Below are positions 1 through 8,510 of a stretch of 53,311 nucleotides of DNA, in pieces. The position numbers were made by a program, and so were the translations under genes. The stretch covers positions 1 through 53,311 of the forward strand of contig CAIKRV010000021.1 of NCBI GenBank assembly GCA_903829945.1. Reading direction: 5' to 3'. The notes under the pieces are model-generated. The model had not been told where the DNA came from and ran no database searches. It saw only the letters and a list, made by a program, of their open reading frames with translations. Each line of letters starts with the position of its first letter. The first letter of the stretch is position 1. This DNA is from an uncultured bacterium (GTDB lineage Bacteria; Bacteroidota; Bacteroidia; CAILMK01).

Positions 1-141
1 AAAATGGTTCCTACACAGCATGAACTAAAATCTCGTCCGCAGGTGGTCAATTTGATCCGGTGCGGGGTGGTCAATTTAGACCGGAATCAAGTGGTGAGCT
101 TTGTCCGATGGACGGTGGTCAGTTTGACCGAGTTTTCCACA
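1..141. mobile_element. End of an IS21-type insertion element
   Basis: Four related repeats of the form GTGGTCAnTTTGnnCCG start at 43, 67, 91 and 115, exactly 24 bp apart. The third is degenerate (GTGGTGAGCTTTG). The array stops just before TTTTCCACA, whose final CA at about 141 fits the TG...CA ends of IS21-family elements. Such subterminal repeat arrays are known transposase-binding sites in IS21 elements. Right after this point the sequence becomes the middle of a serine recombinase, so this is the insertion boundary. The transposase genes lie outside the window, so the family assignment rests on the repeat architecture alone. Confidence 0.6.
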
Positions 142-1027
142 ATGGCTTATCTAATCAGGAAATATTAGGCAAGTTAGAGGTCTTAGGATTAAAAATGAAT
201 AAGCAGAAAATTTCCAAGATATTCCGAAATCCGTTTTACTGTGGAATGATTGCTCATAATTTTTTGGAAGGAAAAGTGGTTGAGGGGAAACATGAGCCGA
301 TGATCTCAAAAGATCTCTTCTTAAAGGCAAACGGCGTATTGCAACGGAATAACCAGAAATATAAACAGGAAAAGAACAATGAAGGTTTGCCTTTAAAACG
401 TTTCGTGAAGTGCGGGGAATGCGGTACATCATTCGCTGGCTATGTTGTAAAGAAGAAAGGGCTTTATTATTACAAGTGCAACCGCAAGGGCTGCAAATGT
501 AATAGAAATGCTAACGAACTTCACAACCTCTTCAAAAGCTTCTTAAATAACTACACCCTCGCTCCTGAGTATATTGAACCATTCAAGGAAATATTGTCTG
601 AAACTTTTGAGGAGATGAATGAGGGAAATATTGAAATTCAAAAACACCTTGATGAAAAGATCAAGGCGATTGACACGAAGATTGAAACAACTGAAGAAGG
701 ATTAGTTCTACGTGAAATCACCAGAGAGTTGCATGATAAATACATCATCAAATACAGGGCTGAAAAATGCAAAATCCTAGAGGAAATGCAGAAAGTTGAC
801 TTTAATCTATCGAACCTCGGTTCCTATATCTCTTTTGCACTAAATCTCTCTTCTAACTTACAGAGGACATGGGAATTATCAGATAACAAGGATAGGGAGA
901 GAATACAGTATATGCTGTTTCCTGAAGGAATTTACTATGATCGAAAAAATGGCAATTATCGAACAGAAAGAGTGAATATAATTTTTGATTTAATAAACTC
1001 TATTACAGAAGAATTAGAGGGAAATAT

Positions 1028-1065
1028 AAAGGGACAAATTAATGATGAAATTAATTTGTCCCTTT
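1028..1065. terminator. Perfect 15-bp stem hairpin beside tRNA-Leu
   Basis: Arms at 1028-1042 and 1051-1065 are perfect reverse complements with an 8-nt loop. The stem starts with AAA and ends with TTT, so it can serve both strands. It sits 4 bp past the 3' end of the minus-strand tRNA-Leu and probably terminates it. It also falls inside the end of the recombinase frame. Confidence 0.65.
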
Positions 1066-1068
1066 GTG

Positions 1069-1153
1069 TGCCCAGAAAGAGACTCGAACTCTTATGCCGT
1101 TGCCAGCGCCACCCCCTCAAGATGGTACGTCTACCAATTTCGCCACCTGGGCA
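1069..1153 (-). tRNA. tRNA-Leu (GAG)
   Basis: On the minus strand an 85-nt sequence folds as a class II tRNA. The acceptor arms are TGCCCAG and CTGGGCA, the D-loop contains AATTGGTAGACG, and the anticodon stem CCATC/GGTGG encloses loop TTGAGGG with anticodon GAG. A long variable arm and the T-loop GTTCGAGTC follow. The CCA end is not encoded. The neighbouring recombinase fragment suggests the locus was an integration site. The anticodon was read by eye and the fold is unambiguous. Confidence 0.93.
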
Positions 1154-1247
1154 TTTTGCAGGGCAAAGTTACGAACTTTATAAATAGTTCCCGAAGCGAT
1201 TTGCACTTTTTGGACTAATTAACTATTAATAAATTAATTATCAACAA

Positions 1248-2270
1248 TTAATCACCAAGCATTTTGAATAATTCGCTCAATTTTGGAGTTAAGATGATTT
1301 CCGTACGACGGTTCTTTGCCCTGCCTTCAGAGGTACTATTATCCTCCAATGGCTGGGTATCTCCTCTGCCGGCAGCAATAATGCGGCGGGCCTCTATTTT
1401 ACCGTCTGTGCTTAGGATTCTCGATACTTCCGTAGCACGTAGTACACTTAGGTCCAGATTGTCCTTAATAACGCTTCCATTGCTCTTATAGGGGACATTA
1501 TCGGTATGACCTTCTACCATGATGTTTATATCGCCTTTCTGATTTAACACTTGGGCTAATTTTAATAAGGCGTCCTTACCATTAGCATTGATGGTATATT
1601 TCCCCGATTGGAATAATAATTTATCTTCCATGGAAACATATACTTTACCATTTTTAATATTTACACTTAAGCCTTGATCCTTAAAACTAATTAAGGCATC
1701 GGATATTGTTGCTTTTAATGCTTTTACTACTGAATCTTTTTGATTTAATACACTCTCCAATTCTTGAACGCGCTTTTGACGCGCAAGCAAATCGGCATTC
1801 ATTTGATTTAATTTAATGGTTAAATCTTGCAAATCCGCATCTTTTTGACGCAGGTTTTTAGTACGTTGTTCCAAATCTGCTTCTCGCTCCTTCAATTGCT
1901 TTTGAGCATCCAATAATTCGGAACTTAATTCCTGAGAGCGTAAATTATTTTGAGATTCCAATTCTTTTACCTTACCTAGCAATTTTTCATACGCATCATT
2001 AACCTGCTTGTATAATGAATTTAGTTTTCTACCGCCCGTACCCATCATGGCAGTATCTTGATTTAGTTCTGAAATATTTGCATTTTGAATGCGCATTAAT
2101 CGGTGCGCCTCATCCAAAGAATCTTGCAATTGGCCGCTGCGTTTATTGCAATTGGTATTTTGCTTATGCAAATCATCATAATCTTTTTTCAGATCATCGA
2201 ATTTGCGTTGGGTTACGCAGGAGGTACCCGCAAGCAAGGCCATTAATATATAAAGTGGTAATATGCGCAT
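1248..2270 (-). CDS. OmpA-family lipoprotein with long coiled coil
   Basis: This 340-residue protein is predicted to anchor the outer membrane to peptidoglycan. A lipoprotein signal ends in LLAGTSC (lipid Cys18). Residues of about 20-190 form a Gln/Lys/Leu-rich coiled coil. The C-terminal OmpA/MotB-like domain, about 215-335, has the peptidoglycan-binding signatures VEGHTDNVPY and NRRTEIIL. The coiled coil would span the periplasm. It ends 94 bp from tRNA-Leu and its upstream neighbours on the same strand are the heme lipoproteins, with a 158-bp gap that suggests its own promoter. The family is certain; the specific role (general envelope integrity) is inferred. Confidence 0.9.
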   Translation of the reverse strand: MRILPLYILMALLAGTSCVTQRKFDDLKKDYDDLHKQNTNCNKRSGQLQDSLDEAHRLMRIQNANISELNQDTAMMGTGGRKLNSLYKQVNDAYEKLLGKVKELESQNNLRSQELSSELLDAQKQLKEREADLEQRTKNLRQKDADLQDLTIKLNQMNADLLARQKRVQELESVLNQKDSVVKALKATISDALISFKDQGLSVNIKNGKVYVSMEDKLLFQSGKYTINANGKDALLKLAQVLNQKGDINIMVEGHTDNVPYKSNGSVIKDNLDLSVLRATEVSRILSTDGKIEARRIIAAGRGDTQPLEDNSTSEGRAKNRRTEIILTPKLSELFKMLGD

Positions 2271-2428
2271 AATATTAATTTTAGCAAAAATAAGGCTAGA
2301 ATACTATTAGCTATACCTTCAAAATTAAATATATGAGCGCTAATATTTGCAATAAATGCCCTTAAGATATCCACTTGCACTTAATATTCAAGCAACAAGA
2401 AAATACAAAACCTTAGGCAAGGAGGAAC

Positions 2429-2809
2429 CTAATTGTTCTTAGCACCCTGTTGTATCCACAAAAAGATGGTTTGCAAATCCGCTTCGGTTAAAGGTTTATC
2501 CGGTGGCATTTGGCTTACCAAACCGCGTCCCGAGACGGATTTATAAAGATTACTGCTCAAAGCATCATGTGGCGTTATTTCCCCATACTGCATTACATCT
2601 TGATAATTATCCAAAGGGAATAATTCAGCAGAAGCACTACTGCTATGGCATGTTGCCTGATCGCAATTACCGATTAAAATAGGTAAAACATCCTTTGAAA
2701 AACTAACAGCCGGCAGGTCCGGAACGTTAATATTATGCGTACACGAATCCAAGAATAACATGAAGCAAATTAAAAATACAGATACAAATAAATTTTTGGG
2801 GTTTTTCAT
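2429..2809 (-). CDS. Heme-binding lipoprotein, CX4CH type (copy 2)
   Basis: A 126-residue lipoprotein (lipid Cys23 after MLFLDS) carries one cytochrome c-like domain. The putative heme site is CDQATCH, a CX4CH spacing in place of the usual CXXCH, and SQMPP offers a distal Met ligand. It ends in FLWIQQGAKNN. It closely matches the gene at 3206-3574 over nearly its whole length, so the two are tandem duplicates. It is the last gene of a four-gene run, 14 bp after its neighbour. It probably sits in the periplasm or outer membrane and carries electrons or caps a respiratory chain; no substrate can be named. Covalent heme attachment at CX4CH is an inference. Confidence 0.75.
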   Translation of the reverse strand: MKNPKNLFVSVFLICFMLFLDSCTHNINVPDLPAVSFSKDVLPILIGNCDQATCHSSSASAELFPLDNYQDVMQYGEITPHDALSSNLYKSVSGRGLVSQMPPDKPLTEADLQTIFLWIQQGAKNN

Positions 2810-2823
2810 AATTTTAATACCCG

Positions 2824-3204
2824 TTAATTATTTTTTGCACCCGCATTCACCCAATTTTCAATAATTTTTAATTTGCAATCATTCAATTTAGCAGAGGAAC
2901 CTTGAGGCATGGGATAAGGCCCGGTATGATTAACGCTTGGCAAAAGCTTATTATTGGTTACCGACTTCAATACTCCGGCATAATTATCCAAAGCATACCC
3001 GCCGGTGGATAAACTACTGCTATGACAATTATTGCAATAAGATGCCATAATGGGAGCAATAGATTTGGAATAGGATACATTGGCGGAATCACAAGTGGAG
3101 GTAAGTTTAGAAGCAGCCGTCAATTCATCGTATTTGTCATAATAGCAAGAATTAAGAACCAAAGCTGCACAAGAAATTATTCCTAGTATAAGTAATTTTT
3201 TCAT
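2824..3204 (-). CDS. Heme-binding lipoprotein, CXXCH type
   Basis: The start chosen is the ATG at 3204, where MKKLLILGIISCAALVLNSC forms a lipoprotein signal (lipid Cys20). A longer in-frame start at 3267 would add 21 residues that spoil the signal and overlap the upstream gene. The 126-residue product has one c-type heme motif, CNNCH, and a possible Met ligand in YPMPQGS. It ends in ENWVNAGAKNN, like its neighbours. It begins one base after the stop of the preceding gene, so the two are surely co-transcribed. It is the stand-alone version of the second domain of the protein at 3583-4326. Confidence 0.78.
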   Translation of the reverse strand: MKKLLILGIISCAALVLNSCYYDKYDELTAASKLTSTCDSANVSYSKSIAPIMASYCNNCHSSSLSTGGYALDNYAGVLKSVTNNKLLPSVNHTGPYPMPQGSSAKLNDCKLKIIENWVNAGAKNN

Positions 3205-3205
3205 A

Positions 3206-3574
3206 TTAATTGTTCTTTGCGCCCTGCTGAATCCATAAGAAAACAGTTTGTAAATCTCCTTCAGCAATTGGGCCGGTTGGTGGCATTTGTTTTGATAAAA
3301 GACCTCTGGCCGACATATCCTTATAAATTTTGCTGCCTAAAGCATTATAAGGTGAAATGCTACCATAGGTCATAATGGTATTATAATTATTTAAAGCTGC
3401 TCTTCTTTTTACGCCGCTATGACAATTAGTTTGATCACAATTTCCAATAAAAATTGGAAGCACATCCTTAGCAAAACTAACGGTAGGTGTAGGTGGCACG
3501 CTAATAGGATGGGTACAGGAGGCAATAATTATCATTGAGCAGAGAACCAAAAAAAGTGCAGTTGTAAGTTTCAT
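3206..3574 (-). CDS. Heme-binding lipoprotein, CX4CH type (copy 1)
   Basis: A 122-residue lipoprotein (MKLTTALFLVLCSMIIIASC, lipid Cys20) carries a single cytochrome c-like domain. The heme motif is CDQTNCH (CX4CH) with KQMPP as the probable Met ligand region. Blocks shared with the gene at 2429-2809 include VSFAKDVLPI, the YG-ISP segment and the FLWIQQGAKNN end, showing recent tandem duplication. It lies 8 bp after the fused protein at 3583-4326. The role is likely periplasmic electron transfer, unproven. Confidence 0.75.
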   Translation of the reverse strand: MKLTTALFLVLCSMIIIASCTHPISVPPTPTVSFAKDVLPIFIGNCDQTNCHSGVKRRAALNNYNTIMTYGSISPYNALGSKIYKDMSARGLLSKQMPPTGPIAEGDLQTVFLWIQQGAKNN

Positions 3575-3582
3575 TAATTTAG

Positions 3583-4326
3583 TTAATTATTTGGGTATCC
3601 CGCATCAATCCAATTTTTGATTTGGGAAATTTGACAATTAGAAAGCTTAGGACTTCCTAGAGGCATAAAATTATACCCTGTTGTGTGGTTGACATCGTTA
3701 TATAATTTTCCATTGGCTGCCTGTACGGAAATATCACTGTAGGTTAATAAACTTACATTGCCACCGGTGGCAGAACCATTGTGACAGCCTTGGCAATACA
3801 TTTTAAGTAATGGCAAAATATCATTGGCAAACTTAAAATTATTGGCATTGCAGGTAGTATCGGTACAAGTATTGTTTTTAGCACCTTGCTTTATCCATTT
3901 ATAAATTAAGGCAATTTGCGCAGAAGTTAATTGTGTTTGTGATGCCGGAGGCATACGGTCATCCACACCGGTAATGACACTGTACAATTTACTGCCACCG
4001 GGATTGCCCGGCTTTACCTTTGCCACTACGGAATTGTATCCTGTATAGGATATACCATTTTGAGCAGTATTAGCATCATGGCATCCGGCCTTTGCACAAT
4101 TGCTAGCTATGATTGGCCAAATATCCTTTTGAAAATAGGCACTATCGGGACTACATGGATCTTTAACTACTACATGATGCGTAGTATCCACCGGTACTTT
4201 GGTGGTAGTAGTATCCACTGGAACTACTTCCGGGCCGGGGAATGGCAAATGTTTACAATTTGTAGCTAAAATAACCATTGAGCTTCCTATTAAAATCATT
4301 AGAAATACCCTTTTAAAACTTTTCAT
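3583..4326 (-). CDS. Two-domain heme-binding lipoprotein (CX4CH + CXXCH)
   Basis: This 247-residue lipoprotein (lipid Cys24) is the first gene of the heme lipoprotein run. After a Pro/Thr/Val-rich linker with repeated VPVDTT, domain A has CAKAGCH (CX4CH) and DRMPP, ending in YKWIKQGAKNN. Domain B has CQGCH (CXXCH) and NFMPLGSPKL, ending in KNWIDAGYPNN. The downstream genes encode A, B and A domains separately, so this protein looks like the fused form, or ancestor, of the series. Diheme electron transfer at the outer membrane is a reasonable guess. The partner is unknown and no catalytic enzyme sits nearby. Confidence 0.78.
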   Translation of the reverse strand: MKSFKRVFLMILIGSSMVILATNCKHLPFPGPEVVPVDTTTTKVPVDTTHHVVVKDPCSPDSAYFQKDIWPIIASNCAKAGCHDANTAQNGISYTGYNSVVAKVKPGNPGGSKLYSVITGVDDRMPPASQTQLTSAQIALIYKWIKQGAKNNTCTDTTCNANNFKFANDILPLLKMYCQGCHNGSATGGNVSLLTYSDISVQAANGKLYNDVNHTTGYNFMPLGSPKLSNCQISQIKNWIDAGYPNN

Positions 4327-4596
4327 AGTATTAGTTTAAAATATGTTAACAAAATTACGAAGGGGTATTTCGAATTATACTGATAAATATCATAGAAGCA
4401 AAACTTCGTAAATCTTTATTAGTTTAATTATTTACAAATACGCACCTTGCCCCATTTTGGTGGGGCATTACCTTAAAAAATAAAAAAATAAAAGCTAAAA
4501 ACCTATCCTTTCCTTATATCCACAGCAAAATTACATACTGAATATTAAGATGATATAATGAATGAAAGTATTCATCGAATTATAGAGGAAATTCAA

Positions 4597-6711
4597 CTAA
4601 TAAGTACCAAAATATTTCCTAAGAAACCATTCTGTTGACAACAATAATAAAACTATAAAAAACAACCATTTGATATATATCATTTCGCGCAAGGTAGTTT
4701 CGTGATAAACTACGGAATGAATATCTTCACGAGCATCTAAAAGATCAGTCAATTGATTTAATTGTGATGGATAAATCATCTTGCCACCATTTTGCAATGC
4801 AATTGCATTTAATAACTGATGATTGGCTTGAGTTTCCAAAAATTCCAAATCAACTGCCTTTACAATAAATTCACCGTTAAGCACAAAATTTTTCTTATTA
4901 TTATTAACTTGAGCAACATAAGTATAAACTCCGGCAGGCATAAAACCTGCATCAAGTACATAAGAATTATCTCGAGGCTGAAAAGTAAAATCGAAGCTTT
5001 TACCTGCCTCATTTTTAATTTTCATCTGTACTACGGCATCCTTTACGGGTTCATAACTTTCATTATAAACCTCAGCTTCAAAACTAATTTTATCATCATC
5101 ATAAAATATACTGCGCGATGGACGAACCCTGAATAATCTATTATCACTTTTCAAACTTAAATACTGAATGGTCTTATCAATGATTTCATCCGATGCTTTA
5201 AAATTTAAATTTACTGCATAATCATTTAAAAACCATTTCCAAATGCCCTCACCACACAAAATACCTACTTTTTGTTTCATGCTTTTGGAAAATAACAACA
5301 ATGGCATATCCGTTCGTACTCTACCAATTTGTTGATATAAGAAAATATTTTCCTTGTCTGAAACTTTATAATCACCAAAGGGACTACTTAGCGGTGGCCA
5401 AGTAATAATATTTTTTTGTACGTCATCTGAACTTGAAAATAAATTAAATCCTGAATTAATGCTTGCACCCACCTCATTGGATTTAGCGCCTCCTTGATTT
5501 ATTTGCAAACCGGCACCCAATGAATTAAATACATTTAAAGCGGATTGATTACCGAGAATATATAAGCATGGAATTTCATTATCCCTTAGTAACATAGTCA
5601 ATTGTGAAGCATTTTGGTCAGTCCCCGGTAACTGATGAAGAATTACCAACTGATAATTTTTCAACTTAGCGGCATTTAACCCTATTTGACTCTGAAAATC
5701 ATTATAAGCCAAAGCATCTACTTCATAAAATTTATTGCGTTCAATAGATTTTTTAATCGCTGCCACATCCGGATGTGGATGTTGTGCAATCATTAATATT
5801 TTCTTCTTGCTATTAAGTACATCAATAAATACATCGTATTGGTTATTAATATAACTCACCTCATTTTCTAAATGCGTAATTTCAATATGATACCTTTGCA
5901 TACCAACGCCATTGGCATCAATTTTAGCTTCTATTTCTTTATAGAATTTATCATCACTTATTGTAATTTGTTGATGAAAAACAACTGCACCATGATTAGA
6001 AACTGTAATATTTGCTTCTTTATTTTTAAAGCCTTTGGCACGTAACTGAATTAGTAATGGGAAAGTATTCCCTGCATATACAATTTGATTATAACGAACA
6101 TTTTTAATTAAAAAATCTTTGGGGGCATTGGTATCCCCTAATGCTACGGTATAAACAGGAGTATTAAACCTTTGAATAGTATATAATGGATTTTGCCCCA
6201 AATTATAAATACCGTCGCTAAGGGTAATAATAGCACCTATATTTTGATTGTAAAAGCGATTATATATTTCATCGAAAGCTCCTGAAATATTGGTTTGCTT
6301 CTCTTCATAATTCAAATTTGGTTTATCATTTAAATTATTTCCAAAAGTATAATATCGAACATCATATTTTTCGGATAATTTATCTTTAAGCTTAGAAATT
6401 GCATCCGGTAATTTTTTACGATTAAATACTGAATCCTTATTTAGTAAAATAGACTGCGAATTATCAGCGGCAATAACGACAATAGGTTTTTCAACTTTTT
6501 TAGAATTGGTTTTAATAACCGGGGATAGTAAAAGGAAACTTAAAATACTTACGCTTAAAAAACGTAGTATTATTAATAACCACACCGGCCAATGAAAACG
6601 TTTTTCAGCCTCTTGAATCGGATTCTTATAATAAGTTAAAATACTTACGCCTGCCCCGAAAAGGAGACATAAAATGAAAAAGTACCAAGGATAATCAGTG
6701 AGTATTGACAA
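4597..6711 (-). CDS. Membrane protein with von Willebrand A-like domain
   Basis: A 704-residue inner-membrane protein. Two N-terminal membrane segments (about 10-28 and 43-64) are followed by a VWA-like domain with the metal-site motif DNSQS at 83-87. Next come Ig-like or beta-sandwich stretches and a domain resembling class I glutamine amidotransferase folds. The last segment, about 680-697 (WLFFIVLLLLSTEWFL), crosses the membrane again near the C-terminus. Proteins of this build are common in Bacteroidota beside BatA/BatB-like genes, but none of those are here. It is a single-gene unit. The function is unknown; the VWA assignment is fairly sure. Confidence 0.65.
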   Translation of the reverse strand: MSILTDYPWYFFILCLLFGAGVSILTYYKNPIQEAEKRFHWPVWLLIILRFLSVSILSFLLLSPVIKTNSKKVEKPIVVIAADNSQSILLNKDSVFNRKKLPDAISKLKDKLSEKYDVRYYTFGNNLNDKPNLNYEEKQTNISGAFDEIYNRFYNQNIGAIITLSDGIYNLGQNPLYTIQRFNTPVYTVALGDTNAPKDFLIKNVRYNQIVYAGNTFPLLIQLRAKGFKNKEANITVSNHGAVVFHQQITISDDKFYKEIEAKIDANGVGMQRYHIEITHLENEVSYINNQYDVFIDVLNSKKKILMIAQHPHPDVAAIKKSIERNKFYEVDALAYNDFQSQIGLNAAKLKNYQLVILHQLPGTDQNASQLTMLLRDNEIPCLYILGNQSALNVFNSLGAGLQINQGGAKSNEVGASINSGFNLFSSSDDVQKNIITWPPLSSPFGDYKVSDKENIFLYQQIGRVRTDMPLLLFSKSMKQKVGILCGEGIWKWFLNDYAVNLNFKASDEIIDKTIQYLSLKSDNRLFRVRPSRSIFYDDDKISFEAEVYNESYEPVKDAVVQMKIKNEAGKSFDFTFQPRDNSYVLDAGFMPAGVYTYVAQVNNNKKNFVLNGEFIVKAVDLEFLETQANHQLLNAIALQNGGKMIYPSQLNQLTDLLDAREDIHSVVYHETTLREMIYIKWLFFIVLLLLSTEWFLRKYFGTY

Positions 6712-6792
6712 AAAACTTATTAATTTAATTTCGAGAAACTTAGCAAAGCATTAGACTTACAAAAGTAAGACAAAATAATGATTTTAGGCTTT

Positions 6793-7182
6793 TTAACTCT
6801 TAAACAAACCTGTAATAAAAGTAAAGAAATTTAAAAATCTTAACGCAATTATCATCATAAAGATTCCAAATAATATTTTCATTGTTTCTTTTGGTACTAT
6901 ATATGCCAATTTTGAGCCAAAATAACCCCCAACCACAAATCCGATAGAGATAATTAATGCATGATTAATATTAATATTTCCCGCTTGATAATAGTGGTAA
7001 ACTGCAATAATCCCTACCGGCAATAACAAAACTGCCAGGGAAGTTCCTTGGGCGCTCAATTGGTCATATTTCATAAAAAACACTAAGGCTGGTACTATAA
7101 GGATGCCTCCTCCTACCCCCACCAATCCACTCAGCATACCGGATAGTACACCGACAATAATTAGAATAATAATTGCATTCAT
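6793..7182 (-). CDS. Half-size TauE/SafE-type permease
   Basis: A 129-residue, very hydrophobic protein with about four membrane helices. It has the TauE/SafE family pattern GLVGVGGGILIVPALVFF near the N-terminus and GGYFGSKLAYIVP in the middle. Full-size family members have two such repeats (about 250 residues), so this half-size form probably dimerizes. The family is linked to export of sulfite, sulfoacetate or other organic sulfur anions, but the substrate here is not known. It starts 12 bp after the NUDIX gene stop and probably shares its transcript. Confidence 0.75.
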   Translation of the reverse strand: MNAIIILIIVGVLSGMLSGLVGVGGGILIVPALVFFMKYDQLSAQGTSLAVLLLPVGIIAVYHYYQAGNININHALIISIGFVVGGYFGSKLAYIVPKETMKILFGIFMMIIALRFLNFFTFITGLFKS

Positions 7183-7194
7183 ATTTTAATTTTT

Positions 7195-7809
7195 TTAAAT
7201 TTTAAGTGTGTTTTTAAGTATTTCGGCGATGGAACTATAGGTTAATTTTAACTTCGATGCTATTTCATTAAATGGGACCCAACAGGCTTGTTCAATATCC
7301 TCCTCCGTTTGTGGAATTAATTTTGTTTGATAATTTGAACGCATCCGGAACCAAAAGGTTTCTTTCAGAATCCATTTTTTTTCAAAATAAATATGATAAG
7401 TACTGCTTATAAAATTTTGTAATTCAATATTTTTTATTCCCGTTTCTTCTTCCAATTCTCTCAGGGCTGCTTCCTCATTAGTTTCACCTTTTTCAATTTT
7501 TCCCTTTGGTAAATCCCAATACCCTCTTCTAAATATCATTAATAATGCATCCTCATTATTCCATACCATACCCCCTGCGGCCCCTATTAGCTTAAAATTT
7601 TTAGACCAGATTTTAAAATCCTCCTCAGGTTGTTCACTCAAATAATAAAATCCATCATGCGTGGACCAAAAACCTTCATTATTAAGCAGATTTTCAGGGT
7701 CCTGGATAAAATTTAAATCCATGGCTAAATAATTCTTAAAGGATGAATCAAGTGTTTTTACGAACATAAAGGGTTTGTCCTTAATAAAAATTTTATAGCT
7801 TTGAGGCAT
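7195..7809 (-). CDS. NUDIX hydrolase
   Basis: A 204-residue protein with a complete Nudix box at about 103-125: G103, E109, and R117-E118-L119 followed by E121, E122 and G124. This motif binds Mg2+ and cleaves a nucleoside diphosphate linked to another moiety. An N-terminal extension of about 75 residues precedes the domain. The start MPQSYKIFI is taken because its ATG overlaps the pyrE start (shared CATG at 7807-7810), leaving no intergenic space. Its promoter must therefore lie inside pyrE. The substrate cannot be told from sequence. Confidence 0.85.
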   Translation of the reverse strand: MPQSYKIFIKDKPFMFVKTLDSSFKNYLAMDLNFIQDPENLLNNEGFWSTHDGFYYLSEQPEEDFKIWSKNFKLIGAAGGMVWNNEDALLMIFRRGYWDLPKGKIEKGETNEEAALRELEEETGIKNIELQNFISSTYHIYFEKKWILKETFWFRMRSNYQTKLIPQTEEDIEQACWVPFNEIASKLKLTYSSIAEILKNTLKI

Positions 7810-8449
7810 GATTTATAATCTTGAAATTGCAGAGCAAGTTGCGGATTTTCTACTAGAAATCAAAGCAGTAATTTTACGTCCGGAACAACCTTTTAAGTGG
7901 GCCTCCGGCTGGAATTCCCCTATTTATTGCGATAATCGCCTCATTTTAAGCTATCCTGAACACCGTAGTTTCTTAAAAGAGCATTTTAGTAATGCCATTG
8001 CAAAGCATTTTAATGATGTAGAATTAATTGCTGGCGTGGCTACTGCGGGCATCGCTCACGCTGCATTAATTGCTGATTGTATGAATTTACCGATGGCTTA
8101 TATTCGTTCCAAAGCCAAAGAACACGGTACAGGTCAATTAATTGAAGGTAAGATAAACACCGATCAGAAAGTAGTTATTGTGGAAGATTTAATTTCCACA
8201 GGGAAAAGCTCCTTGCAGGCCGCAGAAGCAGTGATAAACCTTCCTGCCTCTGTATGCGGTATGGTTGCCGTATTTACTTATGGTTTTAATGAGGCCCAGA
8301 AAGCCTTTGAAGATAAAGAGATACCCTATATATGCCTTTCCAATTACGAGGTACTGATTCAAAGAGCCATTGCAAAAGGATATGTAAAAGAAAAAGACCT
8401 TAGTTTATTGGAAGAATGGAGGAAAAATCCTTCAGAATGGAGAAAATAA
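7808..8449 (+). CDS. pyrE: Orotate phosphoribosyltransferase
   Basis: PyrE converts orotate and PRPP to orotidine 5'-monophosphate in pyrimidine synthesis. The 213-residue length fits. Family landmarks are FKWASGWNSPIYCDNR near the N-terminus and the PRPP-binding loop VVIVEDLISTGKSS. The ATG at 7808 gives an N-terminus typical of Bacteroidota PyrE, and there is no early alternative Met. This start shares two bases with the divergent NUDIX start, so its promoter is inside the NUDIX coding sequence. A hairpin follows immediately. Confidence 0.95.
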   Translation: MIYNLEIAEQVADFLLEIKAVILRPEQPFKWASGWNSPIYCDNRLILSYPEHRSFLKEHFSNAIAKHFNDVELIAGVATAGIAHAALIADCMNLPMAYIRSKAKEHGTGQLIEGKINTDQKVVIVEDLISTGKSSLQAAEAVINLPASVCGMVAVFTYGFNEAQKAFEDKEIPYICLSNYEVLIQRAIAKGYVKEKDLSLLEEWRKNPSEWRK

Positions 8450-8452
8450 AAA

Positions 8453-8480
8453 GGGAGAATCTTAATTTTAAGATCCTCCC
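8453..8480. terminator. Hairpin between convergent pyrE and lipoprotein gene
   Basis: Stem GGGAGaATCTT / AAGATcCTCCC around AATTTT, with one a-c mismatch, lies between the pyrE stop and the stop of the minus-strand gene at 8511. It is preceded by an A run (8446-8452), which serves the minus strand as a U tract. It probably ends transcripts from both sides. Confidence 0.6.
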
Positions 8481-8510
8481 CTAGCTTATAATTTCTAAAA
8501 ATGGTTAACT

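Larger units (their letters stand above)
141..1187 (+). pseudogene. 5'-truncated large serine recombinase
   Basis: This is the C-terminal part of a large serine recombinase (site-specific integrase). It keeps the Recombinase domain (residues reading HNGLSNQEILGKL through the FRNPFYCGMI motif) and the zinc ribbon (CGECGTSF followed by YYKCNRKGCKC), then a coiled-coil region. The N-terminal resolvase catalytic domain with its nucleophilic serine is missing, removed by the IS21-type insertion at about 141. The open frame can be read back to a GTG at 60, but those residues come from the IS repeats. At its 3' end the frame runs through the antisense of tRNA-Leu, so the last 30-odd residues are probably not native. 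It is inactive as an integrase and marks an old integrated element at the tRNA. Confidence 0.8.

Noticed and set aside
41-141. CRISPR-like array at the left edge
   Set aside because: The 24-bp spacing holds four related repeats but there are no unique spacers of normal length; the layout fits IS21 subterminal repeats.
151-432. Minus-strand open frame inside the recombinase fragment
   Set aside because: It is a shadow of the recombinase frame and has no recognisable protein pattern.
4440-4475. Hairpin TGCCCCA/TGGGGCA as terminator
   Set aside because: The stem is real but no T tract follows on the minus strand and it lies over 100 bp beyond the VWA-like gene's stop, so it was left out of the annotation.
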